Shown: piece by piece, positions 35,958 to 45,209 of the stretch
Layout of the letters: each line of letters starts with the position of its first letter
Position numbering within the stretch: the stretch's first letter is position 1
NCBI RefSeq assembly: GCF_028462125.1
Contig: NZ_CP115468.1
Location: 2,261,097-2,325,096, forward strand
DNA from: Leptospira sp. GIMC2001
GTDB taxonomy: Bacteria > Spirochaetota > Leptospiria > Leptospirales > Leptospiraceae
DNA length: 64,000 bases
Reading direction: 5' to 3'
Made by a program: the position numbers and the translations under genes
The notes under the pieces: model-generated
Databases searched by the model: none
What the model saw: the letters and a program-made list of their open reading frames with translations, nothing else
Told to the model about the DNA's origin: nothing

Positions 35958-36923
35958 TTGGCAAAGAATCAAAAAGAACTCATGGATTTTTATTATCAGA
36001 TGCTACTCATTCGAAGATTTGAGGAAGCAGCTGCCAAAGCATACAGCACAGGTAAAATTGGCGGATTTTTGCATCTATACATTGGTCAAGAGGCAGTCGG
36101 TGTCGGATCGATCGCAACTTTAAAGCCACAAGATTATATCGTATCTACCTACCGAGATCACGGACATGCCATAGCGCGCGGACTGGATATCAATAAATTA
36201 ATGGCAGAACTATTTGGAAAGAAGACCGGAACCTCCAAAGGTAACGGGGGTTCTATGCATTTTTTTGACAAAGAAAAACACTTCATGGGTGGTCATGGAA
36301 TTGTTGGAGGTCATATCTCCCTTGCGGCAGGAATTGCTTTTGCGAGTAAATATAGAAAAGAAGATTCAGTAACAATGTGTTTTTTTGGTGAAGGGGCAGC
36401 AAATATTGGTTCCTTCCATGAAGGATTGAACTTAGCTGCAATTTGGAAATTGCCTGCAGTTTTCATCTGTGAAAACAACCATTATGCGATGGGAACCCCC
36501 GAGTACAGAGCTCTCTCCGTAAAGGATGTATCGATTCGAGCAGTTGCCTATGATATGGCTCGTGATCGAATTGAAGGAGATGAAGTCTGCAAGATTCGTG
36601 ACCATATCAAGGTAGCAGTTGAGCGTGCAAGACGGGGTGAAGGACCGACTCTTATTGAAGTCTCAACCTATCGATTTCGTGGTCATTCCATGTCGGATCC
36701 CGCTAAGTATAGAACTAAGGAAGAACTCGAAAAATACAAACAAAGCGATCCGCTGCTTCGAGCTCAATTGGATCTTTTGGATTTAGGATTAAAAAAAGAA
36801 GACCTCGATCAAATGGATACGGAAATCAATGAGCGAGTGGATGCAGCAGTGAAGTTTGCTGAAGAAAGCGAAGAGCCACCTCTATCTTGGTTGTACAATC
36901 ATGTATTGGCGGAGGATAAATAA
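35958..36923 (+). CDS. pdhA: pyruvate dehydrogenase E1 component, alpha subunit
   Basis: The E1 alpha subunit binds thiamine diphosphate and, with E1 beta, decarboxylates pyruvate and acetylates the E2 lipoyl group. I take the TTG at 35958 as the start because GGAGG at 35944-35948 sits about 9 nt upstream and homologs begin at MDFYYQMLLIRRFEE. The frame is open for 38 more codons upstream, but those residues are not family-like. The protein is then 321 aa. The thiamine diphosphate motif GDG...N appears as FFGEGAANIGSFHEGLN, and the phosphorylation-loop region as YRFRGHSMSDPAKYR. The stop overlaps the pdhB ATG by 1 nt. Confidence 0.92.
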   Translation: MAKNQKELMDFYYQMLLIRRFEEAAAKAYSTGKIGGFLHLYIGQEAVGVGSIATLKPQDYIVSTYRDHGHAIARGLDINKLMAELFGKKTGTSKGNGGSMHFFDKEKHFMGGHGIVGGHISLAAGIAFASKYRKEDSVTMCFFGEGAANIGSFHEGLNLAAIWKLPAVFICENNHYAMGTPEYRALSVKDVSIRAVAYDMARDRIEGDEVCKIRDHIKVAVERARRGEGPTLIEVSTYRFRGHSMSDPAKYRTKEELEKYKQSDPLLRAQLDLLDLGLKKEDLDQMDTEINERVDAAVKFAEESEEPPLSWLYNHVLAEDK

Positions 36924-37897
36924 TGGCATTACTTACAATGAGAGAAGCACTCAATCGAGCAATGGTTGAGGAGATGGAAAAAGACAAAAACATCTACTTG
37001 ATGGGAGAAGAAGTTGGTCATTACCAAGGTGCCTACAAAGTATCCCAAGGAATGTTGGATAAATTTGGCGAAGCTCGTGTGATTGACACTCCTATTTCTG
37101 AGAATGGTTTTGCGGGTATTGGAGTTGGATCGGCAATGGTCGGTCTGAGACCCATCATTGAATTTATGACTTGGAATTTTAGCTTAGTCGCAATTGATCA
37201 GATCATCAACTCAGCGGCAAAAATGCTCTATATGAGCGGTGGACAATTTCCGATGCCGATAGTTTTTCGAGGAGCAGGTGGAGTCGGAGGAAGACTTGCT
37301 GCCCAGCATTCACAAGCTTTCGAATCATGGTATGCCCATGTTCCAGGAATGAAGGTGGTTGCCCCCGCAACTCCTAAGGATGCATGTGGACTATTGAAAT
37401 CATCAATTCTAGACAACAATCCTACCATTTTTATCGAAAGTGAAGTATTGTATGGAATGAAGGGAGAAGTGCCAGATGAAGAATTCTATATTCCTCTGGG
37501 CAAAGCCGATATCAAAAGAGAAGGCACTGACCTAACAATCATTACATGGTCTCGAGCATTGAGCCTCGTTATGCCAGCAGTGGAAGATTTAACTAAGGAA
37601 GGAATCAATATCGAAGTCCTTGATTTGAGGACACTTCGTCCTTTAGATGAAGAAGCAATCATGAAATCGGTTCGAAAAACCAACAGGGCATTGATTGTTG
37701 AAGAAGGATGGCCAGTTGCTGGATTCGGAGCGCAAATTGCATATTTGATTCAGAAAGATGCATTTGATTATTTGGATCATCCAGTTGAACGAGTAACACA
37801 GAGAGATGTTCCGATGTCCTATGCCGCAAACCTCGAAAGAGAAAGTTTACCCAACCCTGAAAGAATCAAAGAAAAGATTCGATCCATGTTAGCGTAG
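36923..37897 (+). CDS. pdhB: pyruvate dehydrogenase E1 component, beta subunit
   Basis: This 324-residue protein forms the other half of the E1 heterotetramer. Recognisable blocks are MGEEVGHYQGAYKVSQGM (with the thiamine-activating glutamate), DTPISENGFAGIGVGSAM, FRGAGGVGGRLAAQHSQAFESWYAHVPG, and LDLRTLRPLDEEAI in the C-terminal transketolase domain. The ATG shares one base with the pdhA stop, so translation is coupled. It is followed by pdhC after 9 bp. Confidence 0.95.
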   Translation: MALLTMREALNRAMVEEMEKDKNIYLMGEEVGHYQGAYKVSQGMLDKFGEARVIDTPISENGFAGIGVGSAMVGLRPIIEFMTWNFSLVAIDQIINSAAKMLYMSGGQFPMPIVFRGAGGVGGRLAAQHSQAFESWYAHVPGMKVVAPATPKDACGLLKSSILDNNPTIFIESEVLYGMKGEVPDEEFYIPLGKADIKREGTDLTIITWSRALSLVMPAVEDLTKEGINIEVLDLRTLRPLDEEAIMKSVRKTNRALIVEEGWPVAGFGAQIAYLIQKDAFDYLDHPVERVTQRDVPMSYAANLERESLPNPERIKEKIRSMLA

Positions 37898-37906
37898 GAG
37901 GTTCCA

Positions 37907-39265
37907 ATGGCTAAGATTGCAGAAATGACACAACTATCACCCACAATGTCCGAAGGCACGATTGTGAATTGGATTAAGAAAGAAGGAGATTCTGTGAGTC
38001 CAGGAGAAGTTATGGCAGAGGTCGAAACCGACAAAGCCGTTATGGAAATGGAGTCTTATGAGTCCGGGGTATTGCTTGCAATCATTGCTGGACCTGGAAC
38101 GAAAGTAGCTGTCGGACTTCCGGTTGCAATCATTGGTCAAAAGGACGAAGATATAAAAGAACTTCTGGCTGAGGCAAAGAAAAAAATTCCTACTACTAAC
38201 TCGGGATCACAAGAAAAGAAAAAAGAAGCTGAGCCTGCACAAGCAAAAGTTGAGAAGACTTCAGCTGAAAAGCCAACAGAATCTAAATCGGAACAAAAAT
38301 CAGATGATAAACAAATTGAGAAGCCTGAGAAACAGGAGTTGGCAAAAAAATCCAGCAATGCACAGAATGAAGCTTTGCATACAGGTCGTATCTTAGCATC
38401 TCCACTTGCTAAGGCAGTCGCAATCCAAAAATCTGTTGATTTAAAATATGTTAGTGGAACGGGTCCTGATGGACGCATTCTTGAAAAGGATGTTTATTCT
38501 TATTTGGAAAACAATCAGGGCAATAAAACAGTAACTCATGGACAGATAAAGGAAGATGTATCCATTCCTGTCTCAGGCATGCGAAAAGTAATCGCCCAGA
38601 GATTGTCATCATCGAAACAAAATCTGCCTCATTTCTATCTCAATATAGAAATTGATGCTGATCCGCTGACACGCTACAGAGAAATATTGAATAGTTCGCT
38701 AGAAAAAATGCACCAAAACGATGGAACGGAAGGCAAGGCTCCCAAGCTAAGTTTTAATGATTTGATCGTTAAAGCTGTTGCCCTTGCTCTAAATAAACAT
38801 CCGAATGTAAATGCTAGTTGGAAAGGCGATCAGATCGTTCGCTTTGGTAATATTGATATTGGAATCGCTGTATCATTGGATGAAGGGTTGATTACACCCG
38901 TGATTCGGTCCGCAAATTTTCTATCTCTAACTCAAATTTCCTCTGAAACAAGAGAACTTGCAAACCGAGCAAGAAATCGAAAACTGAAGCCGGAAGAATA
39001 TACGGGAAGTACATTCACAATTTCTAATTTAGGTATGTATGGAATTCAATTTTTTACGGCAATAATCAATGAACCGGAATCGGCGATTCTTGCAGTCGGC
39101 GCTATTGAAGAGAAGGCGGTCGTGCGGAGTGGTGAAGTTGTTCCAGGAAAAACTTTACAATTGACGCTTTCATGCGACCATCGAGCTGTTGATGGAGCTG
39201 AAGGAGCAAAATTTCTTGTTAGTCTAAAAACTTTCCTTGAAGCACCGGAACTTTTTGCCAGTTGA
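37907..39265 (+). CDS. pdhC: dihydrolipoamide acetyltransferase (E2 of pyruvate dehydrogenase)
   Basis: E2 carries acetyl groups on a swinging lipoyl arm and hands them to coenzyme A. The 452-residue protein has one lipoyl domain (residues 1-80, lipoyl Lys43 in ETDKAVME). A charged Lys/Glu/Ala linker (about 85-155) follows, then a peripheral subunit-binding domain (ASPLAKAVAIQ...GTGPDGRILEKDV, about 160-200). The catalytic core ends in SCDHRAVDGAEG with the active-site histidine near residue 425. AGGAGG lies 5 nt before the ATG. No E3 (lpd) gene follows, so dihydrolipoamide dehydrogenase must come from elsewhere. Confidence 0.95.
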   Translation: MAKIAEMTQLSPTMSEGTIVNWIKKEGDSVSPGEVMAEVETDKAVMEMESYESGVLLAIIAGPGTKVAVGLPVAIIGQKDEDIKELLAEAKKKIPTTNSGSQEKKKEAEPAQAKVEKTSAEKPTESKSEQKSDDKQIEKPEKQELAKKSSNAQNEALHTGRILASPLAKAVAIQKSVDLKYVSGTGPDGRILEKDVYSYLENNQGNKTVTHGQIKEDVSIPVSGMRKVIAQRLSSSKQNLPHFYLNIEIDADPLTRYREILNSSLEKMHQNDGTEGKAPKLSFNDLIVKAVALALNKHPNVNASWKGDQIVRFGNIDIGIAVSLDEGLITPVIRSANFLSLTQISSETRELANRARNRKLKPEEYTGSTFTISNLGMYGIQFFTAIINEPESAILAVGAIEEKAVVRSGEVVPGKTLQLTLSCDHRAVDGAEGAKFLVSLKTFLEAPELFAS

Positions 39266-39317
39266 TAGATTCTCAACTGACTCTGGTTCAATTTGATTAT
39301 TTTTTTAACTCTAAACT

Positions 39318-39351
39318 TTTGGATCTGATGGCGACAGCTCTAAGATCCAAA
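39318..39351. repeat. 9-bp perfect inverted repeat between convergent genes
   Basis: TTTGGATCT (39318-39326) and AGATCCAAA (39343-39351) are perfect complements around a 16-nt loop, midway between the pdhC stop and the stop of the convergent small gene. The position suits a transcription end, but neither strand has a following T-run, so it is not a classic intrinsic terminator. Confidence 0.4.
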
Positions 39352-39378
39352 TATTAGGTTATTTAAATTGTAAAACTG

Positions 39379-39588
39379 TTAAGCTGCAAAAAAGTCAGCT
39401 TTTTGAATTTCTTGGATTGCTATTCTTACTTGACCTGCTTCCAAATGACCAACGACAAATTCTCCGTCCATAAGGCGGTTCTTATCTAGTTCGATTACTT
39501 TTCCATCTTTTAGATGTAGGACGATATCAATTCCCCTATAGCCAATGTATCTTTCTAGGGTTTCTTTGAATTTATTCTTTGTTTGCAT
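39379..39588 (-). CDS. 69-residue protein with possible Sm-like fold
   Basis: The protein starts with a helix (KFKETLERYIGYRG) and continues with alternating strands: IDIVLHLKDGKVIELDKNRL, EFVVGHLEAGQVRIAIQEIQKADFF. The order (helix, then five short strands with a Gly at the turn) is that of Sm/Hfq-like domains, which bind RNA or other partners as rings. This is inference from pattern only. The gene is divergent from fliG with about 118 bp between start codons, and it converges on pdhC. No other product can be proposed. Confidence 0.5.
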   Translation of the reverse strand: MQTKNKFKETLERYIGYRGIDIVLHLKDGKVIELDKNRLMDGEFVVGHLEAGQVRIAIQEIQKADFFAA

Positions 39589-39706
39589 ACTGGTAATTTT
39601 CCTGCTTTATTCGCAATGTCTTGATACATTACGTTTCGTACAAGTTTTTTCTAATCTTGATAAAAAAAACATTGACCCTTGGTTTTTTTTACGTTTTTTA
39701 TGTCTC

Positions 39707-40696
39707 ATGACCGGCGCGCGTAAATCTGCACTTCTTTTGCTCTCTCTCAGTAAGGAAGATGCAGCTGAAATTCTAAAACACCTTGATGATAAATCATTGG
39801 AAGCAGTCATTTTGGAAATGTCCAAGATTCGATACGTATCCAAGAAAGAAAAAGAAGAAATACTATCCGAATTCCATACAAGCGTATCCGATATTTCTCA
39901 AGAATCAAGAGCAGGTGAAGAAGTCGCCAAAGAGCTATTAGAGGGAACTATTGGAAAAGATCGCGCTCAAGTGATCTTAAGTAAACTTTCTAGCAAAAGT
40001 ATAGATTCTGATTTTGCTTATTTAAACGATATTGACCCAACTACTCTCTACGGACTTCTTCATACTGAAGCTCCGCAGACAATCGCCGTAACCCTTTCCT
40101 TTCTGGATCCTAAGAAAGCAGCAAACGTTCTCAAAATTTTTCCATCGGATCTTCAGGCAAAAATTGCCTATCGCCTAGCGAATACTTCCAAAACGCATCC
40201 AGATGCAATTCGAGAAATTGCACGAATTATCAAAAAAAGATACGAAGCCCGGGATTCGCATGAATACAGTGAATCTGGAGGAACCGAGGCACTTGCGAAC
40301 ATTTTGAACCATATGGAAAAAGGATTGGAAGATGTTATCCTTAGAGAGTTGGAAGAAAATTCTCCGGATCTTGCTGACCAAGTTCGAGATAAACTCTATA
40401 CCTTCGAAGACTTGATGGCACTCGACAAAAAAGAAATGCGAGTTCTTATAAACCGATTGCAAAATGACGAAACAATTTCGATTGCCCTTCGTGGCTCATC
40501 GAATGAGATGAAAGATCTGTTTTTCTCAGCAATGTCTCAAAACAAGGCTTACGATATTATAGATTCTATGGATATGCGAGGCAAAGTCACCCTTCGTGAA
40601 ATCAATGAATCACGTTCCACTATTTTGAATCTTGCTCGCAGGCTCGAAGATGATGGATTGATTATATTCAAAAAAACGAAAGAAGAATATATTTAG
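39707..40696 (+). CDS. fliG: flagellar motor switch protein FliG (divergent paralog)
   Basis: FliG sits on the MS ring, binds FliM, and takes torque from the stator. The ATG at 39707 is the first that fits homologs (MTGARKSALLLLSLSKEDAAEILKHL), giving 329 aa. The frame is open further upstream to 39545, but that region is hydrophobic and overlaps the opposite gene. All three domains are present, with FliG-type middle domain (TIAVTLSFLDPKKAANVL) and C-terminal domain. Two key motifs differ: EHPQ reads EAPQ, and the usual LDDRSIQ torque-helix stretch reads LDKKEMR. No Shine-Dalgarno site is seen. Leptospira carry more than one fliG, and this may be the accessory copy. Confidence 0.88.
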   Translation: MTGARKSALLLLSLSKEDAAEILKHLDDKSLEAVILEMSKIRYVSKKEKEEILSEFHTSVSDISQESRAGEEVAKELLEGTIGKDRAQVILSKLSSKSIDSDFAYLNDIDPTTLYGLLHTEAPQTIAVTLSFLDPKKAANVLKIFPSDLQAKIAYRLANTSKTHPDAIREIARIIKKRYEARDSHEYSESGGTEALANILNHMEKGLEDVILRELEENSPDLADQVRDKLYTFEDLMALDKKEMRVLINRLQNDETISIALRGSSNEMKDLFFSAMSQNKAYDIIDSMDMRGKVTLREINESRSTILNLARRLEDDGLIIFKKTKEEYI

Positions 40697-40766
40697 ATAG
40701 AAGAATCTATTTAGTTAAATCATTTCGTCAGAATATCTTGATATATCAGCTTCTTAGTAATAAAAT

Positions 40767-43382
40767 TTAAGCATCCACAAAAGAATCTACCAACTCGAAA
40801 ACTAAATTGGAAAGTTTTTTCTCAGAATGTAGGCGCTTCAATTCATCAATCGCTCTTTCCCTATATGTAATGGGTAATTTAGCAATATCCGAAAAACTTT
40901 TAGTAAGTCTTGCGGCAGATTGTGAATTGATCGAATCAAGCTCAAGTATGGAATCAACCAAGAATTTATAACCTTTCCCATCTTCACTGTGAAAGCGTAA
41001 TCTATTCTTCGAAAAACTTCCAAGCAGAGAAGCAACTCGGTTGGGATTTTTCAAATCAAAATACACTGATTGCTTGAGCTTGGAGACTTCGTCCAATGCA
41101 TTCGGAATCTCAGAAGACGCTTGTATTTGTAACCAATGATCCATAACTAGCGGATTCTGTTTCCATTTATCCCGAAATTCTTCAATTGCCGACTGCCTGA
41201 AAGTTGTAATTTTTCTCGTAAGCAATTTTAAACTTGCGAGTTCGTCGGTGAGATTGGTTGCTTTTCGAAATTGCTCATAGATCAAATCTTCCCTATGCAC
41301 TAAAAAGTTGAGGCAATGGTTTTTGAGAAATCTTATGCCGCTTGCTTCCAATCGACTCAGATTAGATTGATTCAGTTTGGATTTTAGGAATTCATATACT
41401 TCCAAAAATTCATTTTGGAAATGGGAACTTATTTGATTATGATAGATTTCTATAACTGCTTGCGAACCTTCAATATTGTATTCTGGTTGCAAATTCGTGA
41501 TCTGGTTGATCCCAGGAATCTCAAGTAGATAGGCAAGAAATCTGAGATCTGATTTTCCTGTTTTTATATTGGAAATAATTATTTTATAAGAATCTAAAAT
41601 TCTAGAATCAATGGATTGATTAGAATTCTCTTGGTAAATCCCAATTAAACGATTCAATTCATAGTATTTTAAATAGTTTCCGCTATCCCATCGAACAAAT
41701 GCATCATCATCATTTGCCCAAAGAAAATGAATCTCATCTAATTCTCTTGGATAATCTAAAATAACAGGAACTGTAAAATTCTGAAAAATGGAGAGAATTG
41801 GTTTATTGAAAAGATTTTTCCAAGTTTTGCTTCCTGAATATCCTTCCCATATGAACATATCAGATTCAATTTTTTTATGATCCAAATACAATGAATACTT
41901 CACAGGAAATACCAAAGGAAGTTGTTGATTAACTTCATCTAAGTCACGCCAATGAATTGTAAACTCACCCGTATCGCTCGAATATTCTTCCCGAATGGAA
42001 ATCTGTGGTGTGCCTTTTCTATGATACCAATTTCGAAAAACACCTAGATCGTATCCGCTAGCTTCTTCAAGACTTGTTACAAATTCTTCTGTTGTAACTG
42101 CCATACCATCATATCTCGAGAAATACAAATCCATAGCCTTACGAAAATTTTCCTGACCAATGATATTGTATGCAATGCGTATTACTTCTGCGCCTTTTTC
42201 GTAAACGGTTCTAGTATAGAAATTATCTATATCAAGATATTCCTTAGGTTGAATCGGATGAGAAAGCAATCCTTGATCTTCTGGGAACTGGAAATTTCTA
42301 AGAAAATCTACATCATCAATCCGTTTAACATCAGCTCCAATTTTATCTTGAGAGAAAAGTTGGTCACGAAATACAGTTAGTCCTTCTTTGAGTGTAAGTT
42401 GGAACCAATCACGCAATGTAACTCTGTTACCAGACCAATTGTGAAAATACTCATGGGCAATAACGGAAAGAATGTCTTCGTAGCTAGTATCCGTTGTGGT
42501 CTCAGGACTTGCGAGAACCAACTTAGAATTGAAAATATTCAATCCTTTATTCTCCATTGCTCCCATATTGAAATCATCAACAGCTACAATCATATAAAGA
42601 TCTAGATCATATTCTAATCCAAATTTCTCTTCATCCCATGCCATCGCTAACTTTAAAGACTCCATAGCAAAAGTAGTTTTATCTTCATTGCCAAGGTTCG
42701 TATAGATTTCTAAATCAATGACTCGTCCCGAACTAGTTTTGAATTGATCTTTCGTTACTGCTAGATTTCCAGCGACCAATGCAAAAAGATAAGACGGTTT
42801 AGGAAATGGATCTTCCCATATAACGTATGCTTGGTTATTGGTTGTAAAACCTGATTCTATGCGATTCCCATTTGATAGAAGGAAGGGGTATTCAGAATTG
42901 TTGGCTCTTATGCGCACCTTGTATCTGGACAGAATGTCCGGTCGATCCAAGAAGTATGTGATATGTCTAAATCCTTCCGGTTCGTTTTGTGTACAAAAAA
43001 TACCAGAAGATTGGTACAGTCCGAGAAGCTCCGTATTCAACTTCGGACTAATCTGATTGCGGATTTTTACTTTTGCTTGCGAATTCACAGATCGGAAAAT
43101 ATGAATTCCTTTATCTGTGGTTTTGTATTCGGAAGAATTTAGAATCTGACCATCCCATTCTATGGAATCCAAAATCAACTTCTCACCCATCAAAAAGACT
43201 TCTTGGGGATCTAAACTCTTAGGTCTATACTCAGGATTTGTTACCAGAACAAACTCAGAAGATACAACCGTTTGTAGAGGATCTAATTCAAAGTCTAGAA
43301 AAATATCAGGTATGAGCCAAGGAGATGGCTCATAATCGGAAAGCTTTGTTTTATTTCGAGAATTGGTGCTTGATTGAATCAA
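40767..43382 (-). CDS. pepN: aminopeptidase N (M1 family)
   Basis: PepN is a broad zinc aminopeptidase of the cytoplasm. The 871-residue length matches the gluzincin PepN type. The exopeptidase motif GAMENKGLNIFNSKL (about residue 273) and the zinc site HEYFHNWSGNRVTLRDWFQLTLKEGLTVF (starting near residue 310) are intact; the third ligand is the Glu in KEGLT. The C-terminal helical domain is present. The start overlaps the stop of the RRM gene by 4 nt (ATGA), so translation is coupled. Confidence 0.95.
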   Translation of the reverse strand: MIQSSTNSRNKTKLSDYEPSPWLIPDIFLDFELDPLQTVVSSEFVLVTNPEYRPKSLDPQEVFLMGEKLILDSIEWDGQILNSSEYKTTDKGIHIFRSVNSQAKVKIRNQISPKLNTELLGLYQSSGIFCTQNEPEGFRHITYFLDRPDILSRYKVRIRANNSEYPFLLSNGNRIESGFTTNNQAYVIWEDPFPKPSYLFALVAGNLAVTKDQFKTSSGRVIDLEIYTNLGNEDKTTFAMESLKLAMAWDEEKFGLEYDLDLYMIVAVDDFNMGAMENKGLNIFNSKLVLASPETTTDTSYEDILSVIAHEYFHNWSGNRVTLRDWFQLTLKEGLTVFRDQLFSQDKIGADVKRIDDVDFLRNFQFPEDQGLLSHPIQPKEYLDIDNFYTRTVYEKGAEVIRIAYNIIGQENFRKAMDLYFSRYDGMAVTTEEFVTSLEEASGYDLGVFRNWYHRKGTPQISIREEYSSDTGEFTIHWRDLDEVNQQLPLVFPVKYSLYLDHKKIESDMFIWEGYSGSKTWKNLFNKPILSIFQNFTVPVILDYPRELDEIHFLWANDDDAFVRWDSGNYLKYYELNRLIGIYQENSNQSIDSRILDSYKIIISNIKTGKSDLRFLAYLLEIPGINQITNLQPEYNIEGSQAVIEIYHNQISSHFQNEFLEVYEFLKSKLNQSNLSRLEASGIRFLKNHCLNFLVHREDLIYEQFRKATNLTDELASLKLLTRKITTFRQSAIEEFRDKWKQNPLVMDHWLQIQASSEIPNALDEVSKLKQSVYFDLKNPNRVASLLGSFSKNRLRFHSEDGKGYKFLVDSILELDSINSQSAARLTKSFSDIAKLPITYRERAIDELKRLHSEKKLSNLVFELVDSFVDA

Positions 43383-43651
43383 TAGCGAGGTTGGAAATTC
43401 TTTGGCTTTTCTTCAGCCAAGTTCACACGAAGTGCTCTTCCTTCCAAATCTTTACCATTCATCTCAGTAATAGCTTGTTTAGCAGATTCTGGAGATGCAA
43501 AAGTAATGAATGCAAAACCTTTGAAATTGCCTGTATCTCTGTCATGAACCATCTTCAAATCATTGATCTGACCAAAAGCGGAAAAAACTGTCTTAAGTGA
43601 ATCCTCCGTTGTACGGAAGTTTAAATTGCCTACATAAATCTTCGAAACCAT
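43379..43651 (-). CDS. RRM-type RNA-binding protein
   Basis: The product is a single RNA-recognition motif of about 90 residues. RNP2 is KIYVGNL near the start and RNP1 is KGFAFITF in the middle. The last residues (EEKPKNFQPRY) form a short tail. Such single-RRM proteins are common in cyanobacteria and spirochaetes, often linked to cold or stress responses. I start at the ATG at 43651; a TTG at 43663 is also in frame (4 codons longer). A good promoter lies just upstream. The last 4 nt overlap pepN. Confidence 0.88.
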   Translation of the reverse strand: MVSKIYVGNLNFRTTEDSLKTVFSAFGQINDLKMVHDRDTGNFKGFAFITFASPESAKQAITEMNGKDLEGRALRVNLAEEKPKNFQPRY

Positions 43652-43693
43652 CGTATTACCCAAAAAACCTAAAGTTGATAAAAAATCTTTCCA

Positions 43694-43722
43694 AGAATAG
43701 AACAGTAGTTTTTTTCTGTCAA
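43694..43722 (-). promoter_or_regulatory. sigma70 promoter of the RRM-pepN operon
   Basis: On the minus strand TTGACA (43722-43717) is a perfect -35 box. A 17-nt spacer leads to TATTCT (43699-43694), a 5 of 6 match. Transcription would begin near 43687, about 35 nt before the ATG. Confidence 0.6.
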
Positions 43723-43798
43723 CTTTTTTATAGAAATAACAAATTTTGAAGCGGATTTAGAGAAAAAATTAGATAAAACAAATTTTCCCAATCCTAAA

Positions 43799-43817
43799 AC
43801 GAAGCCGGAAGCTTCAT
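43799..43817 (-). terminator. possible terminator after the flgF-type gene
   Basis: Downstream of the flagellar gene on the minus strand, ATGAAGC (43817-43811), loop TTCCG and GCTTCGT (43805-43799) can pair over 7 bp with one G-T. TTT follows before AGG. The stem is decent but the T-run is short. Confidence 0.4.
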
Positions 43818-43858
43818 ACAATCATCTAAGTGAAACTATTATTTAAGATTAAAAATAC

Positions 43859-44722
43859 TTACCGAGCAACCTCATTGATCAATCTTCCCAATAGTTGATC
43901 GTGAGTCTGCAATGCTTTTGAATTCGCTTCATAGGCACGATTGACTTCAATCATCTCAACCATTTCGGTTACAACTGAAACATTGGATGCTTCTAAGTAT
44001 CCTTGTAAAATCTGTGGAGTATCTTCTACACGAAAAGGCCTAGGTTCGCCCGACTCAGGTGTGTCTGCATAAAAAGAATCCCCTTCTTTGTCTAAATGTC
44101 TTGGGTTTTCAACAGTGCGAATTTTGATTCGATCTATGAGAACTGGTTCTTCGAAACGATTCTGATCAAAGTTTACACCATCTTCTGGCTTAGTTCCAAT
44201 TCGACCATTCACATAAACATCACCATTTTCTTTTACAAGGAAATTTCCTTGGTTGATTTGGATTGGACCTTTTTCTCCCATTAGCGGAAAACCTTGGGGA
44301 TTTACTAAATAACCCATCCTATCCAAAATAAAAGATCCACTTCTAGAAAGTCTTTCTCCACGATTGGTCATCACGGAAAAGAATGCAGGCTTATCAAGTC
44401 CGGGCTTATCTTGTATCATCATATCAAAAGGACTGTCTGTCTTTTTTACAGCGCCTTGCTCAAAGCGAGTGTACACTTCGTTCACTTCGCCGCCAAGTCC
44501 GAGTTTTCCTACAAGTGGTGCAGTATCAAAGGAACCCATAGGAGTTTTGCCAATACCATCGTCATTGAATCTATGCAGTAAGAGTTCGGGAAAGGTTTTA
44601 AAAACAGTAGTATCTCTTTTGAATCCTGTTTTGTCCACATTGGCGAGATTGTTCGCAATCACATCCATACGAACTTGCTGGAGATTCATTCCGTTTGCAC
44701 CTGTGTAAATTCCTCTGATCAT
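43859..44722 (-). CDS. flgF: flagellar basal-body rod protein, FlgF/FlgG family
   Basis: This 287-residue protein has the conserved N-terminal rod motif ([30 protein letters not shown]) and the C-terminal one ([29 protein letters not shown]). It is the second rod-type gene in the window besides flgG, so I take it as the FlgF (spirochaete FlhO-like) copy. The choice between names is not certain. GTAGGG lies about 5 nt before the ATG. The gene stands alone, and is not directly joined to the flgG-J operon because a run of plus-strand genes lies between them. Confidence 0.82.
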   Translation of the reverse strand: MIRGIYTGANGMNLQQVRMDVIANNLANVDKTGFKRDTTVFKTFPELLLHRFNDDGIGKTPMGSFDTAPLVGKLGLGGEVNEVYTRFEQGAVKKTDSPFDMMIQDKPGLDKPAFFSVMTNRGERLSRSGSFILDRMGYLVNPQGFPLMGEKGPIQINQGNFLVKENGDVYVNGRIGTKPEDGVNFDQNRFEEPVLIDRIKIRTVENPRHLDKEGDSFYADTPESGEPRPFRVEDTPQILQGYLEASNVSVVTEMVEMIEVNRAYEANSKALQTHDQLLGRLINEVAR

Positions 44723-44835
44723 AATTCCCTACCTAGATTAAGTATCGAAATTTTCCTGAAAATCCTAAGACATAATCAAAAAAACTTGCACTATAAAACA
44801 CCAGACCCGACAATCTAAGGAGAGGTTCGTTCTAT

Positions 44836-45204
44836 ATGAAAATCAGTTACTCTAATTTTCCACAAAATCTAGATGAGGTTGCTATCCAAAAGATCTTTTC
44901 TGAATTTGGAGAAGTTTCGTCATTTCAATTAAAAAAAGATAAAATAACAAAGAAGTCATTGGGTTATGGAACTTTAGAAATGGCAGACGATAATGGCAAC
45001 AAAGCAATCAAGTCTTTGAATGGCAAAAAGATGGATGAAAAAGAATTGGCTGTTGGAGATCTTGAAGCTCTTCAATCCAAAGTCAGTGGCAAAAAAGGTG
45101 TAGGTCTACCATCAAACAATGTCGGCGGAGGAAAGTTTCATGGAAGATCAACAAGTGTCGGGAATCCAGGTGTACTGAGACGAGGTGGCAACCGCGGCAG
45201 TTAA
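44836..45204 (+). CDS. RRM-like RNA-binding protein with glycine-rich tail
   Basis: Residues 1-75 follow the RRM pattern: a short RNP2 (KISYSNFP), the helix, and RNP1-like LGYGTLEM. The aromatic residues of RNP1 are fewer than usual. Residues about 85-122 are Gly/Ser/Arg-rich (GGGKFHGRS, VLRRGGNRGS). This RRM-plus-RGG layout suits RNA chaperones. AAGGAGAGG ends about 10 nt before the ATG. It starts a plus-strand run: 5 bp downstream lies the ATP-grasp gene. Confidence 0.75.
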   Translation: MKISYSNFPQNLDEVAIQKIFSEFGEVSSFQLKKDKITKKSLGYGTLEMADDNGNKAIKSLNGKKMDEKELAVGDLEALQSKVSGKKGVGLPSNNVGGGKFHGRSTSVGNPGVLRRGGNRGS

Positions 45205-45209
45205 CCTGA

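Noticed and set aside
35827..35964. N-terminal extension of the degenerate HD-like gene and of pdhA over each other
   Set aside because: Both frames stay open across the 131-bp intergenic region, but the pdhA TTG with GGAGG and the ATG at 35826 give non-overlapping, sensible genes.
39318..39351. intrinsic terminator of pdhC
   Set aside because: The inverted repeat has a long 16-nt loop and no T-run on either strand; it is listed as a repeat only.
39545..39706. N-terminal extension of the fliG frame
   Set aside because: The extra 54 residues are hydrophobic, overlap the divergent small gene, and have no FliG homology pattern.
44742..44768. sigma28-like site before the flgF-type gene
   Set aside because: The match is only about 5 of 8 in each half, and the transcript would start at the ribosome-binding site.
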